From: Hydnum rufescens UP504
Taxonomy: Eukaryota; Basidiomycota; Agaricomycetes; Cantharellales; Hydnaceae
DNA: 23,896 bases
Assembly (NCBI GenBank): GCA_014904985.1
Contig: MU129017.1
Coordinates: forward strand, 26,156 to 50,051
Direction of reading: 5' to 3'
The notes under the pieces are model-generated. The model was given only the letters and a program-made list of their open reading frames with translations. It had not been told where the DNA came from and did not search any database. Positions 1 through 9,963 of the stretch are shown here, in pieces. Position 1 is the stretch's first letter; every line of letters begins with the position of its first letter. The translations under genes were made by a program, and so were the position numbers.

Positions 1-3000
1 AGGGGAGAGAGAAATATAAAAGGGTAGGAGGTGTGCACTAACCATCTATGGGGACAAAACACCAAGAGGACATCAGCAAGCAATGATGTATTTAAGTCTA
101 AGACATCTGGACTCACAGACTGGATTGTCAATGCAACCACAAGAGGAATGAGCAAGGCATGATGCATTAAATTCCAAGACATCTGGACTTACTTCCTACA
201 TTGTCAATGCCATCAAAAGATGGATCAGTGAGGATGGTGGATCAAAATTCTATGAGATTTCAACTTACAACCTATATTGTGAATGCCACCAAAAAAATGA
301 ATCAGCAAGGCACAATGCATTGAATTCTAAGACATCCAGACTTACACCCTATGTTGTGAATGCCACCAAAGATGAATCATCAAGACACAATGCATTGAAT
401 TCTAAGACATCTAGACTTACATGCTATGTTGTGAATGCCACCAAAAGATGAATTAGCAAGGCACAATGCATTGAGTTATAAGACATCCAGACTCACAGGC
501 TATGTTGTGAATGCCACCAAAAGATGAATCAGCAAGGCACAATGCATTGAATTCAAGACATCTAGACTTACATACTATGTTGTGAATGCCACCAAAAGAT
601 GAATCAGCAAGGCACAATGCATTGAATTCTAAGCCAACCAGACTTACAAACTATGTTGTGAATGCCACCAAAAGGTGAATCAGCAAGGCACAATGCATTG
701 AATTATAAGACATCCAGACTTACATACTATGTTATGAATGCCACCAAAAGATGAATCAGCAAGGCACAATGCATTGAATTCTAAGACATCTATACTTACA
801 AGCTATGTTGTGAATGCCACCAAAATGATGAATCAGCAAAGCACAATGCATTGAATTCAAAGACATCTAGACTTACACGCTATGTTGTGAATGCCACCAA
901 ACAATGAATCAGCAAGGCACAATGCATTGAATTCTAAGACATCTAGACTTACACCCTATGTTGTGAATGCCACCAAAAGATGAATCAGCAAGGCACAATG
1001 CATTGGATTCTAAGACATCCAGACTTACACCCTATGTTGTGAATGCCACCAAAATGATGAATCAGCAAGGCACAATGCCTTGAATTCTAAGACATCCAGA
1101 CTTACAAACTATGTTGTGAATGCCACCAAAATGATGAATCAGCAAGGCACAATGCATTGAATTTTAAGACATCTATACTTACACCCTATGTTGTGAATGC
1201 CACCAAAAAATGAATCAGCAAGGCACAATGCATTGAATTATAAGACATCCAGACTTACAAACTATGTTGTGAGTGCCACCAAAAGATGAAGCAACAAGGC
1301 ACAATGCATTGAATTCTAAGACATCCAGACTTACATACTATGTTGTGAATGCCACCAAAAGATGAATCAGCAAGGCACAATGCATTGAATTCTAAGACAT
1401 CTAGACTTACACCCTATATTGTAAATGCCACCAAAAGGTGAATTAGCAAGGCACAATGCATTGAATTCTAAGACATCTAGACTTACATGCTATGTTGTGA
1501 ATGCCACCAAAAGACAAATCAGCAAGGCACAATGCATTGAATTCTAAGACATCTAGACTTACATGCTATGTTGTGAATGCCACCAAAAAATGAATCAGCA
1601 AGGCACAATGCATTGAATTCTAAGACATCTAGACTTACACCCTATGTTGTGAATGCCACCAAAAGATGAATCAGCAAGGCACACTGCATTGAATTCTAAG
1701 ACATCTATACTTACAAACTATGTTGTGAATGCCACCAAAAGATGAATCAGCAAGGCACAATGCATTGAATTCTAAGACATCCAGACTTACACCCTATGTT
1801 GTGAATGCCACCAAAAGATGAATCAGCAAGGCACAATGCATTGAATTCTAAGACATCTAGACTTACACCCTATGTTATAAATGCCACCAAAAGATGAATC
1901 AGCAAGGCACACTGCATTGAATTCTAAGACATCCAGACTTACAGGCTATGTTGTGAATGCCACCAAAAGATGAATCAGCAAGGCACACTGCATTGAATTC
2001 TAAGCATCCAAACTTACAGACTATGTTGTGAATGCCACCAAAAAGATGAATCAACAAGGGACAATGCATTGAATTCTAAGACATCTGCACTTACTTCCTA
2101 CATTGTTAATCCAACCCAAAGATGTATCAACTGTTAACCATTCTTCTGAGGATGTGTGATATGGACTTACATCCTACAGTGTTCAGGTGACCAAGCAATC
2201 CATCAGCCAGGCCCCTTGCATCAAATTCTAAAGATCCCAGCTTACCCTCTATGTTGTCAATACCATTCACAAGAGAAATCAGCCAGCAGTGGTATGGAAT
2301 TGAACCCTCCAGACCTACCCCCTTTGTTGCCAATGCAAAAGATGAATCAGGCAGCAACCATGCCTTAATCAATATGATATCTGGACTTACATACTAAAAT
2401 GTCACCCAAGATACCTCAACCAAGTACCTTGCCATGAATGGTCAGAGACACAAACTCACCACCTTACATTGTCCATGCCACCAAGAATGTGTCAGCCACT
2501 GAGTATGCATTCAATTGCCAGAGACCTCAACATACATTCTACATTTTCAATACCAGGCATTAGTCAACACCCATATATCACATGGTGGGCAATGCAACTC
2601 ACTTCCTAAATTGTCAATGCCACCAAATGATGAATCAGCCTGCAATCCTGCATCAAATTGTGAGAGGTCCTGAGCCCACCAGCTACAATGTTGATACCAT
2701 TGATGGGATCAGCCAGCACCACACACTGACTTCAAAGGGAGCCAGGCTTACCTCCTAGGTTGTCACAGTCATCCAGAGATGTATGACCCAGTGATTGTGC
2801 ATCAAGGAGGTATCAATTAGAACTTACATTCTCCATTATTAATGTCACCAAAGAATATATTGGCAGTGACCCCACATTGAATTAAAGGAGATCCAAACTT
2901 ACATGCTACATTGTCAATGGGACCAAACAATGTATCAGAGAGTGACCATGCATTAAATTGTAGGAGATTCAGGCTTACTTCCTACATTGTCCATGTGAGA

Positions 3001-4698
3001 CAAAGAAATATCACTCCACACTTGTGTGTTACATTGGAAGAGAACCAGACTTACAGCCTACATTGTCAATGCCACCAAATCTATCTCAGCCAACCAGCAT
3101 TGATTCATTACTAAGGAATTCAGACTTACATTCTATGTTGTCAGTCCCACCAATGAAGGTATCAGTCCTACATCCACCCATGGAAGGCAGGTGACATCCA
3201 CTTACTTCCTATTTCATCAACCCCACCCAATGATATATCAGACAGCACCCACACATCAAACTGGGAGGTACCCAGGCTTACATGCTACATTGGCAATGAC
3301 ATTGAAAACAATGTATCAACTAGGACATAATGATAGTGGGGATAGACTCACATCCTACATTGTGAATACCACCCATTGATGTATCAACCTGTGACCCTAC
3401 ATGAAATTGTAGGAGAAGCTGCCCACCAGCTATGTGATGGTGAATGCCACCAAAAATGGATCAACAAGCAATCAGACAAACTCAAAAGGGAGCCCACATT
3501 CTTGATTGCCAATGTTATCCAGTGATGCATCAGCCAGGGATGGTGCATCAAGGTGGAGAGCCACACTTACATCCTATGTTATCAATGTCACCAAACCATC
3601 CACTACCTGTCAGTGACCACACATCAAATTGGAAGATATCTAAACATACAGACTGTAATGTCAATGGAACCAAACAATGCATGAGCTATCAACAAAGGAC
3701 CACAGATCAAATTGTGAGAGAACTGGACTTACTGCCTACATTGTCCATGACAGAGGAAGAAATATCAGCCCATACACACATCAAATTGCAACATATACTG
3801 ACTTTCTACAGTGTCCATCATCAATCATCCAATGACAGATCAGCTAGTAACCATGTGCCAACTCATAGGAATTCCCAACTTACATACTATATTGTCCATG
3901 TCATCAAATGATGTATCAGCCACTAACCACCCATGAATACTTGGAAATATGAACATACTTCCTATTTTTTTGATCCCACCAATGATGTATCAGCCAAGGA
4001 CCTGATATTGAATCCACACTCACATACTATATTGTGAATGTCATCAAAATATTTGTCAGTTAGCCATGCATTGGATTCCAAGACATCTGGACATACATCC
4101 TAGTGTTAATGCCACCAAAAGATAGGCAGTCACTAATCATACATCAAATAGCATGGGAAGCCAACCCACATTCTATGTGTTCATCCCACCAAAAGTTCTA
4201 TAAACTCATGACCACATATCAAGATGTGAGGTGCAGTCTTACCTCCTACATTGTTCACATGACCAAGGGATATATCAGCTGGCAATGGTGCAGATCCAAA
4301 GGTGAGAAATGCATACTCACACACTACATTTTCATGCCAGCCAAAGATGTAAACACAGCAATCCCACATCAAATTCTAAGAGATGCAAACTCACCCCCTG
4401 CATTGCAGATTCCACCAGAAGTTGTATCAGGGAACAGCCATGCATGAAATGGTGGGAGCTCCAGACTCACATACTGTTCCAATGACATCAAAAAATGTAT
4501 CAGCCAGCTACCATGTATCACATTGTTGGAGATCTGGACTGACCAACTGCATTGTCAATCCCACAAAGGGAGATGTAAGCCAGTGATCATGGAACAAATT
4601 TTAGTGCCTGCTCCCATACCTCCTATGTTGTCAATGCCATCCAATGAACCAATTATGCCACAATCAGTACATTGCTCACAAGTGACAGAGTCACTCAC
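1..4698 (-). repeat. Tandem array of intron-like units of about 76 bp, homogeneous at left and diverged at right
   Basis: The period is 75-77 bp from about 117 to 2171 and 65-83 bp from 2171 to 4698. Units at left (about 270-2095) are nearly identical: plus-strand landmarks are GAATTC, AGACATC, CTTAC, a variable triplet, CTATGTTGTGAATGCC, GATGAATCAGCAAGGCA and CAATGCATT. Units between 2171 and 4698 keep only scattered matches. What they keep is, read on the minus strand, GTAAG/GTGAG at the start, CTGAT in the middle, and GGCATTGACAATGTAG-like sequence at the end. The unit length is not a multiple of three, so straight reading frames through it do not persist and the plus-strand open frames here are not credible genes. 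Confidence 0.95.
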
Positions 4699-4773
4699 CA
4701 TGAGAATCCTGAACCTGCTATCTGCACATAACTGGGTTTCTTCATCTTCCCCAGGTCCCGGGGTCCTGGTCAT
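43..4773 (-). CDS. Gene of about 62 single-codon exons behind a GTPase-like anchor exon (partial at left edge)
   Basis: No known family recognised. On the minus strand an anchor exon (4773-4699, ATG at 4773-4771) encodes 25 residues: an acidic stretch, then ADSRFRILM. It ends at a GTGAGT donor. From there to 43 every repeat unit is an intron of about 62-80 nt, and successive introns are separated by exactly 3 nt. The trinucleotides start (plus coordinates) at 43,117,193,269,346,421,497,572,648,724,800,877,953,1029,1106,1183,1259,1335,1411,1487,1563,1639,1715,1791,1867,1943,2018,2095,2171,2246,2319,2391,2460,2536,2603,2680,2752,2828,2903,2979,3055,3130,3206,3282,3352,3427,3498,3571,3650,3733,3803,3884,3959,4024,4097,4170,4243,4321,4395,4471,4544,4620. 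All 63 donors are GT and all 62 acceptors are AG. Because the anchor ends in phase 0, each trinucleotide is one codon, and none is a stop. The first twenty residues after the anchor read ELYGCENDYEYKASDNLDHE. The proximal 34 codons are rich in E/N/D and the distal 28 in G/F/Y/H. The last trinucleotide (43-45) is followed by GTTAGT, so the gene probably continues past base 1. Seen: the geometry. Inferred: that it is transcribed and spliced this way. It could instead be a satellite of intron-like units or a recursively spliced intron. Confidence 0.6.
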
Positions 4774-6052
4774 GAAGTTCCCTGAACATAGTCAAATTGT
4801 ACCATTATCTCATTGATACAACTTGAGACCGGACCTTCAGCTCCACCATGAAGGACACTACAAAATAAACACAGCTGTTAATCACTATCAATCCATTGAA
4901 CATCCAGACTCACCGTTCTAAAACATATATGGTATGAACCCGGCGATTTCTTTTCCAAACCGTAAGCTCAAGCAATGATCTCTGGGTACCAGGTGGAAGT
5001 GCATCTATAGTGGTTTGAAGAAGTTGGGCACACAATGCTACACTCTGCTTGGTATCTTGATGCATGTCTTCAAGCCATAGATTTAATTGCCAAAATCACG
5101 ACTCGGATAGAGTATACATACTTCCAACCCTGGCGAAACCAGCAGGTGGGTATCGCTCCTTCTGAAATTCTGTCTCGAGTCCGTGAACAAATTCAGCCAC
5201 TTTTTGCTTCACTTCCGGGGCACAAGCAAGGAAATCGGATGGGCTGGCAGTAGAGTCGAGAACCGCACTCCTAACTTTCATCTCTCTTCCATCCAACTTC
5301 GTGAAGATCCCGATAACAGGCACTAAACGGAGACATGGGTCAGTGCGTAAAATAGGGTCGAAGGGTGCAGCTCAGGGACATACCTGATGCTGTGGATTTG
5401 GAGAAAAAGCCTGACTGTAGGAATCCAAAGGGCCTGTCATTATCTGTTGGAATGCAGAGCCTGTAGCAATCGATGAGTCAAAGTATGAGGACGTCATAGG
5501 GGAACGCACCAAATTGCATGCAACTGCTGTGAAGGCGAAGCTAACGAGCGCTTTTGAATAAATTTCCAGACGGCCTGGAGCTCCTCGACCCCTCCCGCCT
5601 CGAAACCACCAGAGTCGTGGAAAACGAAGTCAGAGTTTGATGCGTAAGTGATTTCGTCGTCGATATTGTGGATCCCTCGCTAGATGGTATGAAAACATTG
5701 AGTAACCGGCGTGTACGATTGCTCGAATGACTCTTACTTGATCGTATCCCCTGGGGACTTCCTTGATCTGAGAGAGAAAGGGATGCATTAGACCAGCAGC
5801 TCTATTGAGTTGAATATCTGTAGTAATTACACGTTTTCCGTTCCGCTTCACTATAGCCGCGCCGGCGGGGCTGTCTGTTAGTCGTTCGAGCAGAGTGGTC
5901 TTTCCTGCGTTCGCCGGTCCGAGTATGAGGATCCTGAAGCGCTTGTTTCTCCTGTCTTCGTCGGGGACTTCTTCGTCGGGGACTTCTCCGTCGGGGACTT
6001 TCTTGGTGAGTTTCTTGGGGAGCTTAACATGCTTGCGGATGGATGTCCACAT
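4770..6052 (-). CDS. P-loop GTPase (G-domain protein), seven exons, intact
   Basis: Predicted small-GTPase-like protein of the fungal family with an HDS-x-GF switch; GTP binding and hydrolysis are expected, and no partner can be inferred. Exons (minus): 6052-5831, 5767-5738, 5679-5510, 5460-5384, 5322-5122, 5067-4914, 4857-4770. Introns are 49-63 nt, all GT-AG, and phases agree throughout, giving 313 residues. G1 is GPANAGKT after RFRILIL (about residue 40), G3 is FHDSGGFEAGG, then the family-typical LHAIW/LCIPTDNDRPFG segment, and G4 is FTKLD following VPVIGI. The N-terminus is acidic (PDEEVPDED). No membrane helix is seen. The start is the first ATG before the P-loop. The stop TGA (4770-4772) overlaps the ATG of the array anchor exon as ATGA. 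Skipping 4782-4834 (weak GTCCGG donor) or 4782-4819 would instead join the frame to the array. The donor of the last intron (GTGAGTCTGGATGT) resembles the array introns. Confidence 0.85.
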
Positions 6053-6467
6053 GGTTGATGGAGTAGTGAAAGAGAGAGAGAGGGCGTGTGCCTATGTGAA
6101 ATGTCAAATACATTTGCTACCTTTTAGGGTCAAAGTTCCTGAAGGCCCTATAGATCTGATCGCAAGTTTACAGTAACTGAGAGCTGCCCAGATTATTCCT
6201 GATCACACTGGACAACAGCCCGATTTTGCCTGACGGACTAGGAGAGACTCTGGCCAAAGAATGTACTAATCGCCAAACTAGACAGCTACGGCTATGGAGA
6301 GAGATGTACTCGGCCTCACCTCGGTAGGATCTCACGGCTCATTCGAGCAGTCCGTAGCAGCTTTCTCTCGCTTCTATTCTGATGAATAGACTGTGCAAGA
6401 GGCCTCCGCGTGTCTTCAAGATACACCAACAATCAAACTGTCGCTGTACTCCATATGTTAGCCAATA
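6053..6467. promoter_or_regulatory. Divergent intergenic region between the two GTPase genes
   Basis: These 415 bp separate the start codons of the minus-strand GTPase (6052) and the plus-strand paralogue (6468), so they should carry both promoters. A short GA run lies at 6070-6082. I see no clear TATA box, no conserved operator and no credible gene. The role is inferred from position only. Confidence 0.4.
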
Positions 6468-8695
6468 ATGCCACTCCTCCAGTTCCTCCCTTGGCGACGC
6501 CGCTCTCCTATGCCGGATCGTGCAGCTAGCCCTGATACCGAGGATTCCACTTATCCAGGCACTAAAACTTCCCGCGAGACTGCGGTACTTCAAGCACCAG
6601 CATCAACCAATCCTACCAACGTGCCGCAGGACTCCTCCCCGCTGAGGCCCACCACCGACACTCTCCTAGAGGATTCTAGGTACGCTACGTTCCTCACCTA
6701 TACCCCCCGTCAGTGCTCGGGTAGCGTCGCTAGGTTCAGGGTCCTCGTTGTGGGAAAAGTAAGCCATGCATCCTTTCTGATCCATTTCACTCACTGTAAA
6801 GCATTTTCAGTCAGAGGGTGATCAATGCAGTATTCGGTGTCGACAACCTCACTGTGCGTTTTCTTCTCCTTCCCCAAATCCTGCATTACTTGATCCCGAT
6901 GCATGCTATAGAGAACCTCCAATGACCATTCCATTCAACACGATATTGATCAGCCACTCGCCCCTGATGACAACCATCGACTCATTCTACGCGATTCACA
7001 AGGATTCCTTGGTGGAGATATAAAGAATCTTAAAACGGTTCAAGAGTTCATCAAGAGGAAGGGCGCAGAAAGGGAGCTTAAGGACAGGCTACATGCTATT
7101 TGGTGCGTATAATCTCGCCTTTTCTACAGAGCGCCCCCATGAGATCCTCATTTCTCACGCCTCTAGGCTGTGCTGCGAGATTCCTGTTTCCGGAGGTCGA
7201 ATTTACGAGCGAGGAGATGAAATACTCCTCCAGGACGATACCAACAAGCGTATATTGATCGGTTCTCGCGAAACTGGTGTTTCTACGCTGACCCTTGGCG
7301 ATGTATCATCCTGCATCCCCTCAGGTCCCAATCATTGTCGTATTCACCAAGTACGACTAGCTTGTGATCCAAAAGAAGTTTAGTCTCGCAGAGTCTCTTG
7401 CTGATGACAGAGCCGAATGGGAGTGTCGAGCCAACAAAACTGCTACGGAGGCCACCAAAGTTAGCTGTGAGAAGCCCCTCAACGCGGTGGCAAGCAATAG
7501 ACATGCATGGACCGAGGTTTCTGGTATGTACTATTGGTCGGACGACATTTATTCTCACGCTGATAGAGTCTGATTTCTAGCAAAGGACGAGTACAAAGAC
7601 ACTATCCAGAGACTGATCAACCTCACAATGAACTCTATCCTCGGTGTTCCTACAAAGGCCACTGATCCGAAAACCCAGGCACCGACGGGCGAGGGTGCCG
7701 CTGATTCAGAGCCACCGAATCTTGAAGACTGGCTCTTCGCAGCTGCTCAAAGAGGTGGTCTTGGAACAAATATCTCAACATCGATTGCGTCAGCCCAATC
7801 TATTCACTATCCCTGGTCTAACGTTCACATTCTGATATGATATCTTCCAGCGTCGGGCGGCACAGTGCGTCCATTTTGGAAACACGAGAGATTCCGACCT
7901 CATGTCCACCATTTCGTTTCCATAGAGTATTGGGGCTATATGTTCTCCGGAGTGTTTACCGGCATACCTCTTGATGAATGCATTGGGGTCATCCATGATG
8001 ACATCGTCAACGTCTGGAATTTTAATGACCCAAACCATCAGGCACGTCTTGCATCGGTCGTTGTGCAGCGGTTGTTCGCAGAGTAATCGAATTCTTGTAT
8101 GTAGTGTCGGAAGTCCGCAGAATTTCGGGGCCTGATGACGCATCTGGTGACAGATCTTGCAGCAACCGGCCGAATCCTCCGACTCCCGTCCTCTAGATCT
8201 AAATGACAAAGTCTGAGACGGAACTCACCCAGCATCGATAACACCGTAAAGATTGTCGGCTCCCGCGGTTGGTGTGGCTACGAGTGCGCCGCCTTCAGCG
8301 CCGTATGTCCTTCCGGCTGCAATTGCTGTGGCGCTGGCTTCATGGGCCTATACAATTTACCAAAGAACCTGGGTGTCCATTATGCGTGGGTGAAGCTCTA
8401 GTTAAATTATGCTATACTACAGTCCCGAAATCCTTCGATACCTGATGGGATATGTAATCGACCTCATCATTGTGATGACCTGTCTATTTGCCTTGGTAGA
8501 TTCCCGTGGATTGGATCGGATATCTCCTGCGATGGTCAATCTCGTGCTGAGGATGTATTCACAGTATAAGGGCAGCATCCATGAGCAGGTCAAGTCGTAT
8601 GTCAACGACACCACCCTCCCGGGGTTGAGACCGAAGCGGGCAATCAACCGGATCTCTGAGCTTGAGGGTACAAGGACCTTGATAAGGCCGTGAAA
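6468..8695 (+). pseudogene. P-loop GTPase paralogue, P-loop lost and frame broken
   Basis: Same family as the minus-strand GTPase next door. Traceable exons: 6468-6758, 6815-6853, 6912-7102, 7167-7278, 7325-7523, 7581-7788, 7851-7864, 7926 to about 8050, then pieces to 8695. Landmarks in order: RFRVLVVGK, then directly RVINAVFGVDN across the first intron; the switch LILRDSQGFLGGD; LKDRLHAIW/LCCEIPVSGGR; VPIIVVFTKYD; SIAVGRHKYWGYMFSGVF; the helical region with CIGVIHDDIVNVWNF; and a C-terminal hydrophobic pair (LPAAIAVALASWAYTIYQ, then EILRYLMGYVIDLIIVM from 8430). Lesions: the second half of the P-loop (GxGKS) is missing at the intron 1 junction; a TAG stands directly after KYD (7358-7360); and one extra base near 8259 is needed to explain the frame change before the hydrophobic region. 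The splice pattern around 8050-8260 and 8340-8410 is unresolved. Calling it a pseudogene is an inference from these breaks. Confidence 0.7.
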
Positions 8696-8752
8696 TTATC
8701 GGCCTCGAGGACTCTGGAATCAGTCTCTTCTTGCTATATTGCACCAAGTCAA

Positions 8753-9060
8753 TTACGTTGAGCCCAGTGGTGTCAAGATCGCCCGCAACCCCATTTCCTC
8801 TAGTCGTCCTTGCACAGCCGCGCCAATTTGCTCAAACACTGCCCGACCCGCCGGATGTTCGAGCAAGTTGCGCCGTCCTTCGAGGGGAATCGAGGCCTAA
8901 AAATGGAATTCACATAATTGGATTGTCGATAGCCCCAAATTACTCACCGGTGCATTTCTAGGGGCTAACAGGGGTCTTCCTGAGACTGATGAGCCCGGAA
9001 ACGCGATTGTCCCTAGTCTACCCACAGGGTTGGATGCTGTTATTGACGTGATGATCTTTA
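8753..9060 (-). CDS. Possible small minus-strand gene, 3' part, unrecognised
   Basis: Two open segments are joined by a well-formed 51-nt intron (8897-8947; donor GTGAGTAA, acceptor TTTTTAG, phase 0). The upstream segment (about 9060-8948) reads through VGRLGTIAFPGSS. The downstream segment (8896-8753) contains RAVFEQIGAAVQGRLEEMG and ends ILTPLGST before TAA (8753-8755). The 5' end could not be found: a stop lies upstream in the same frame and no consistent acceptor joins an ATG. No family recognised. The matched intron and open frame on both sides are the only support. Confidence 0.3.
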
Positions 9061-9381
9061 TGATGACATGAGCTTATTTTTGCAAAGTGAGCAGGAACCT
9101 GTTGAATACTGAATACATACTCACTTGGAACGCGTGGAAACAATCTGTGAGATTCTGTTCGTGCCTCGATATCGCAGTGATAATTTGATCATGCCGGACG
9201 TAGCGACTCAAAAGATTCAAACCGGACCATCACTTTGCGTCACCACAAATTGCCATCAGGTTCCTATAGCGCAAAGAGATTCATTTCACTGTAGAGACTG
9301 CGGGAGGAAATTGGGAAGCATACAGCCTTAAAATGAATAAACTTGAAGCTATTACCGCATCATCGAGGATGTTGCTCCCCT
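9061..9381. other. Intergenic stretch without a supported gene
   Basis: Short open frames exist on both strands. A plus-strand frame (9125-9331) has a CxxxxC/CxxC-like pattern and a minus-strand frame begins near 9197. Neither joins convincingly to a neighbour. A strong GTGAGTAT donor lies on the minus strand near 9122, so this may hold a 5' exon of the small gene to the left. Confidence 0.3.
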
Positions 9382-9963
9382 TCAGCCCCCCACGAAGCTC
9401 TCAAGAAACTTTGTGACCCGAACTATGAGCTGGGTGCATCCATCTCTTCCGTCGCGCAGGGTTTTAACTGCCTCGATTACCTCCCCTACGACGTCGAAAA
9501 CTTGACTGAGCAGTGCAGATAGTGCACATGGAAGAGCTGGGATATCGCGGATTATGGAAGAGATGGCAAGAGCGGCATCCCATCCTGGGCCGGCGTTCTC
9601 ATTGAGGTAATCTGGGTATGATGGGTGAGGCGTGGTTGGAGGTTCGGGGTGTGCGAAAGTGGATAGTCGGTTAGGAGAGGAATCATTGGATGGGGCTGAG
9701 GGTGACTGGACGCTGCGTCTTCTCATCGAGAAGAATCCTCTGGATGCCATGAGGCGTTGAGCACTCGAGATCCAGGAGTTGAAAACGAGGCGGCGCTGGG
9801 ATGTGCTCGGAAAATGGGATAAATCATCACCTATATCCATTGAGGATGTATTCAAATCATTTGAGGGCTTGCACAGCTCCAAATAATTGCTACACATCGA
9901 GACGAGGTGTAGGTGTAGACAACGCATTGTAATCGATAAGTTAGGTGATTTAGCCATCGACAA
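9382..9963 (-). pseudogene. N-terminal fragment of a fungal NLR-type (STAND) protein
   Basis: An open frame of 193 codons from the ATG at 9963; the true start may be a later Met (MASRGFF). It is a serine/proline-rich N-terminal region with RRRSVQSPSAPSNDS and PEPPTTPHPSYP. After it comes a helical segment, AGPGWDAALAISSIIRDIP, followed by LSQVFDVVGEVIEAVKTLRD and a C-terminal VRVTKFLESFVGG. The order (low-complexity head, then GWDxAxxI...P...AL..L..V...V) is what I expect at the N-terminus of agaricomycete NLR-like proteins, ahead of the NACHT domain. No NACHT or repeat domain follows; the frame stops at 9382. Family assignment is from pattern memory only. Confidence 0.45.

Noticed and set aside
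1..4698. CRISPR-like array (regular repeats with variable triplets)
   Set aside because: The variable part is only 3 bases, the repeats are 70 bases or more and diverge, and the host signals (introns, gene families) are eukaryotic.
4698..4773. Anchor exon as simple read-through of the GTPase into the repeat
   Set aside because: The frames differ by one base and the GTGAGT donor is well formed; read-through would need the optional intron described in the findings, so it is kept only as an alternative.
2127..4816. Many open frames of 60-155 codons on the plus strand within the repeat array
   Set aside because: They are products of a stop-poor repeat with a period not divisible by three. They change content with each unit and show no domain or consistent splice pattern.
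9125..9331. Plus-strand frame with a CxxxxC/CxxC pattern, possible zinc ribbon
   Set aside because: Only 68 codons, spacing fits no family I know, and it overlaps a likely minus-strand donor; too weak to call a gene.
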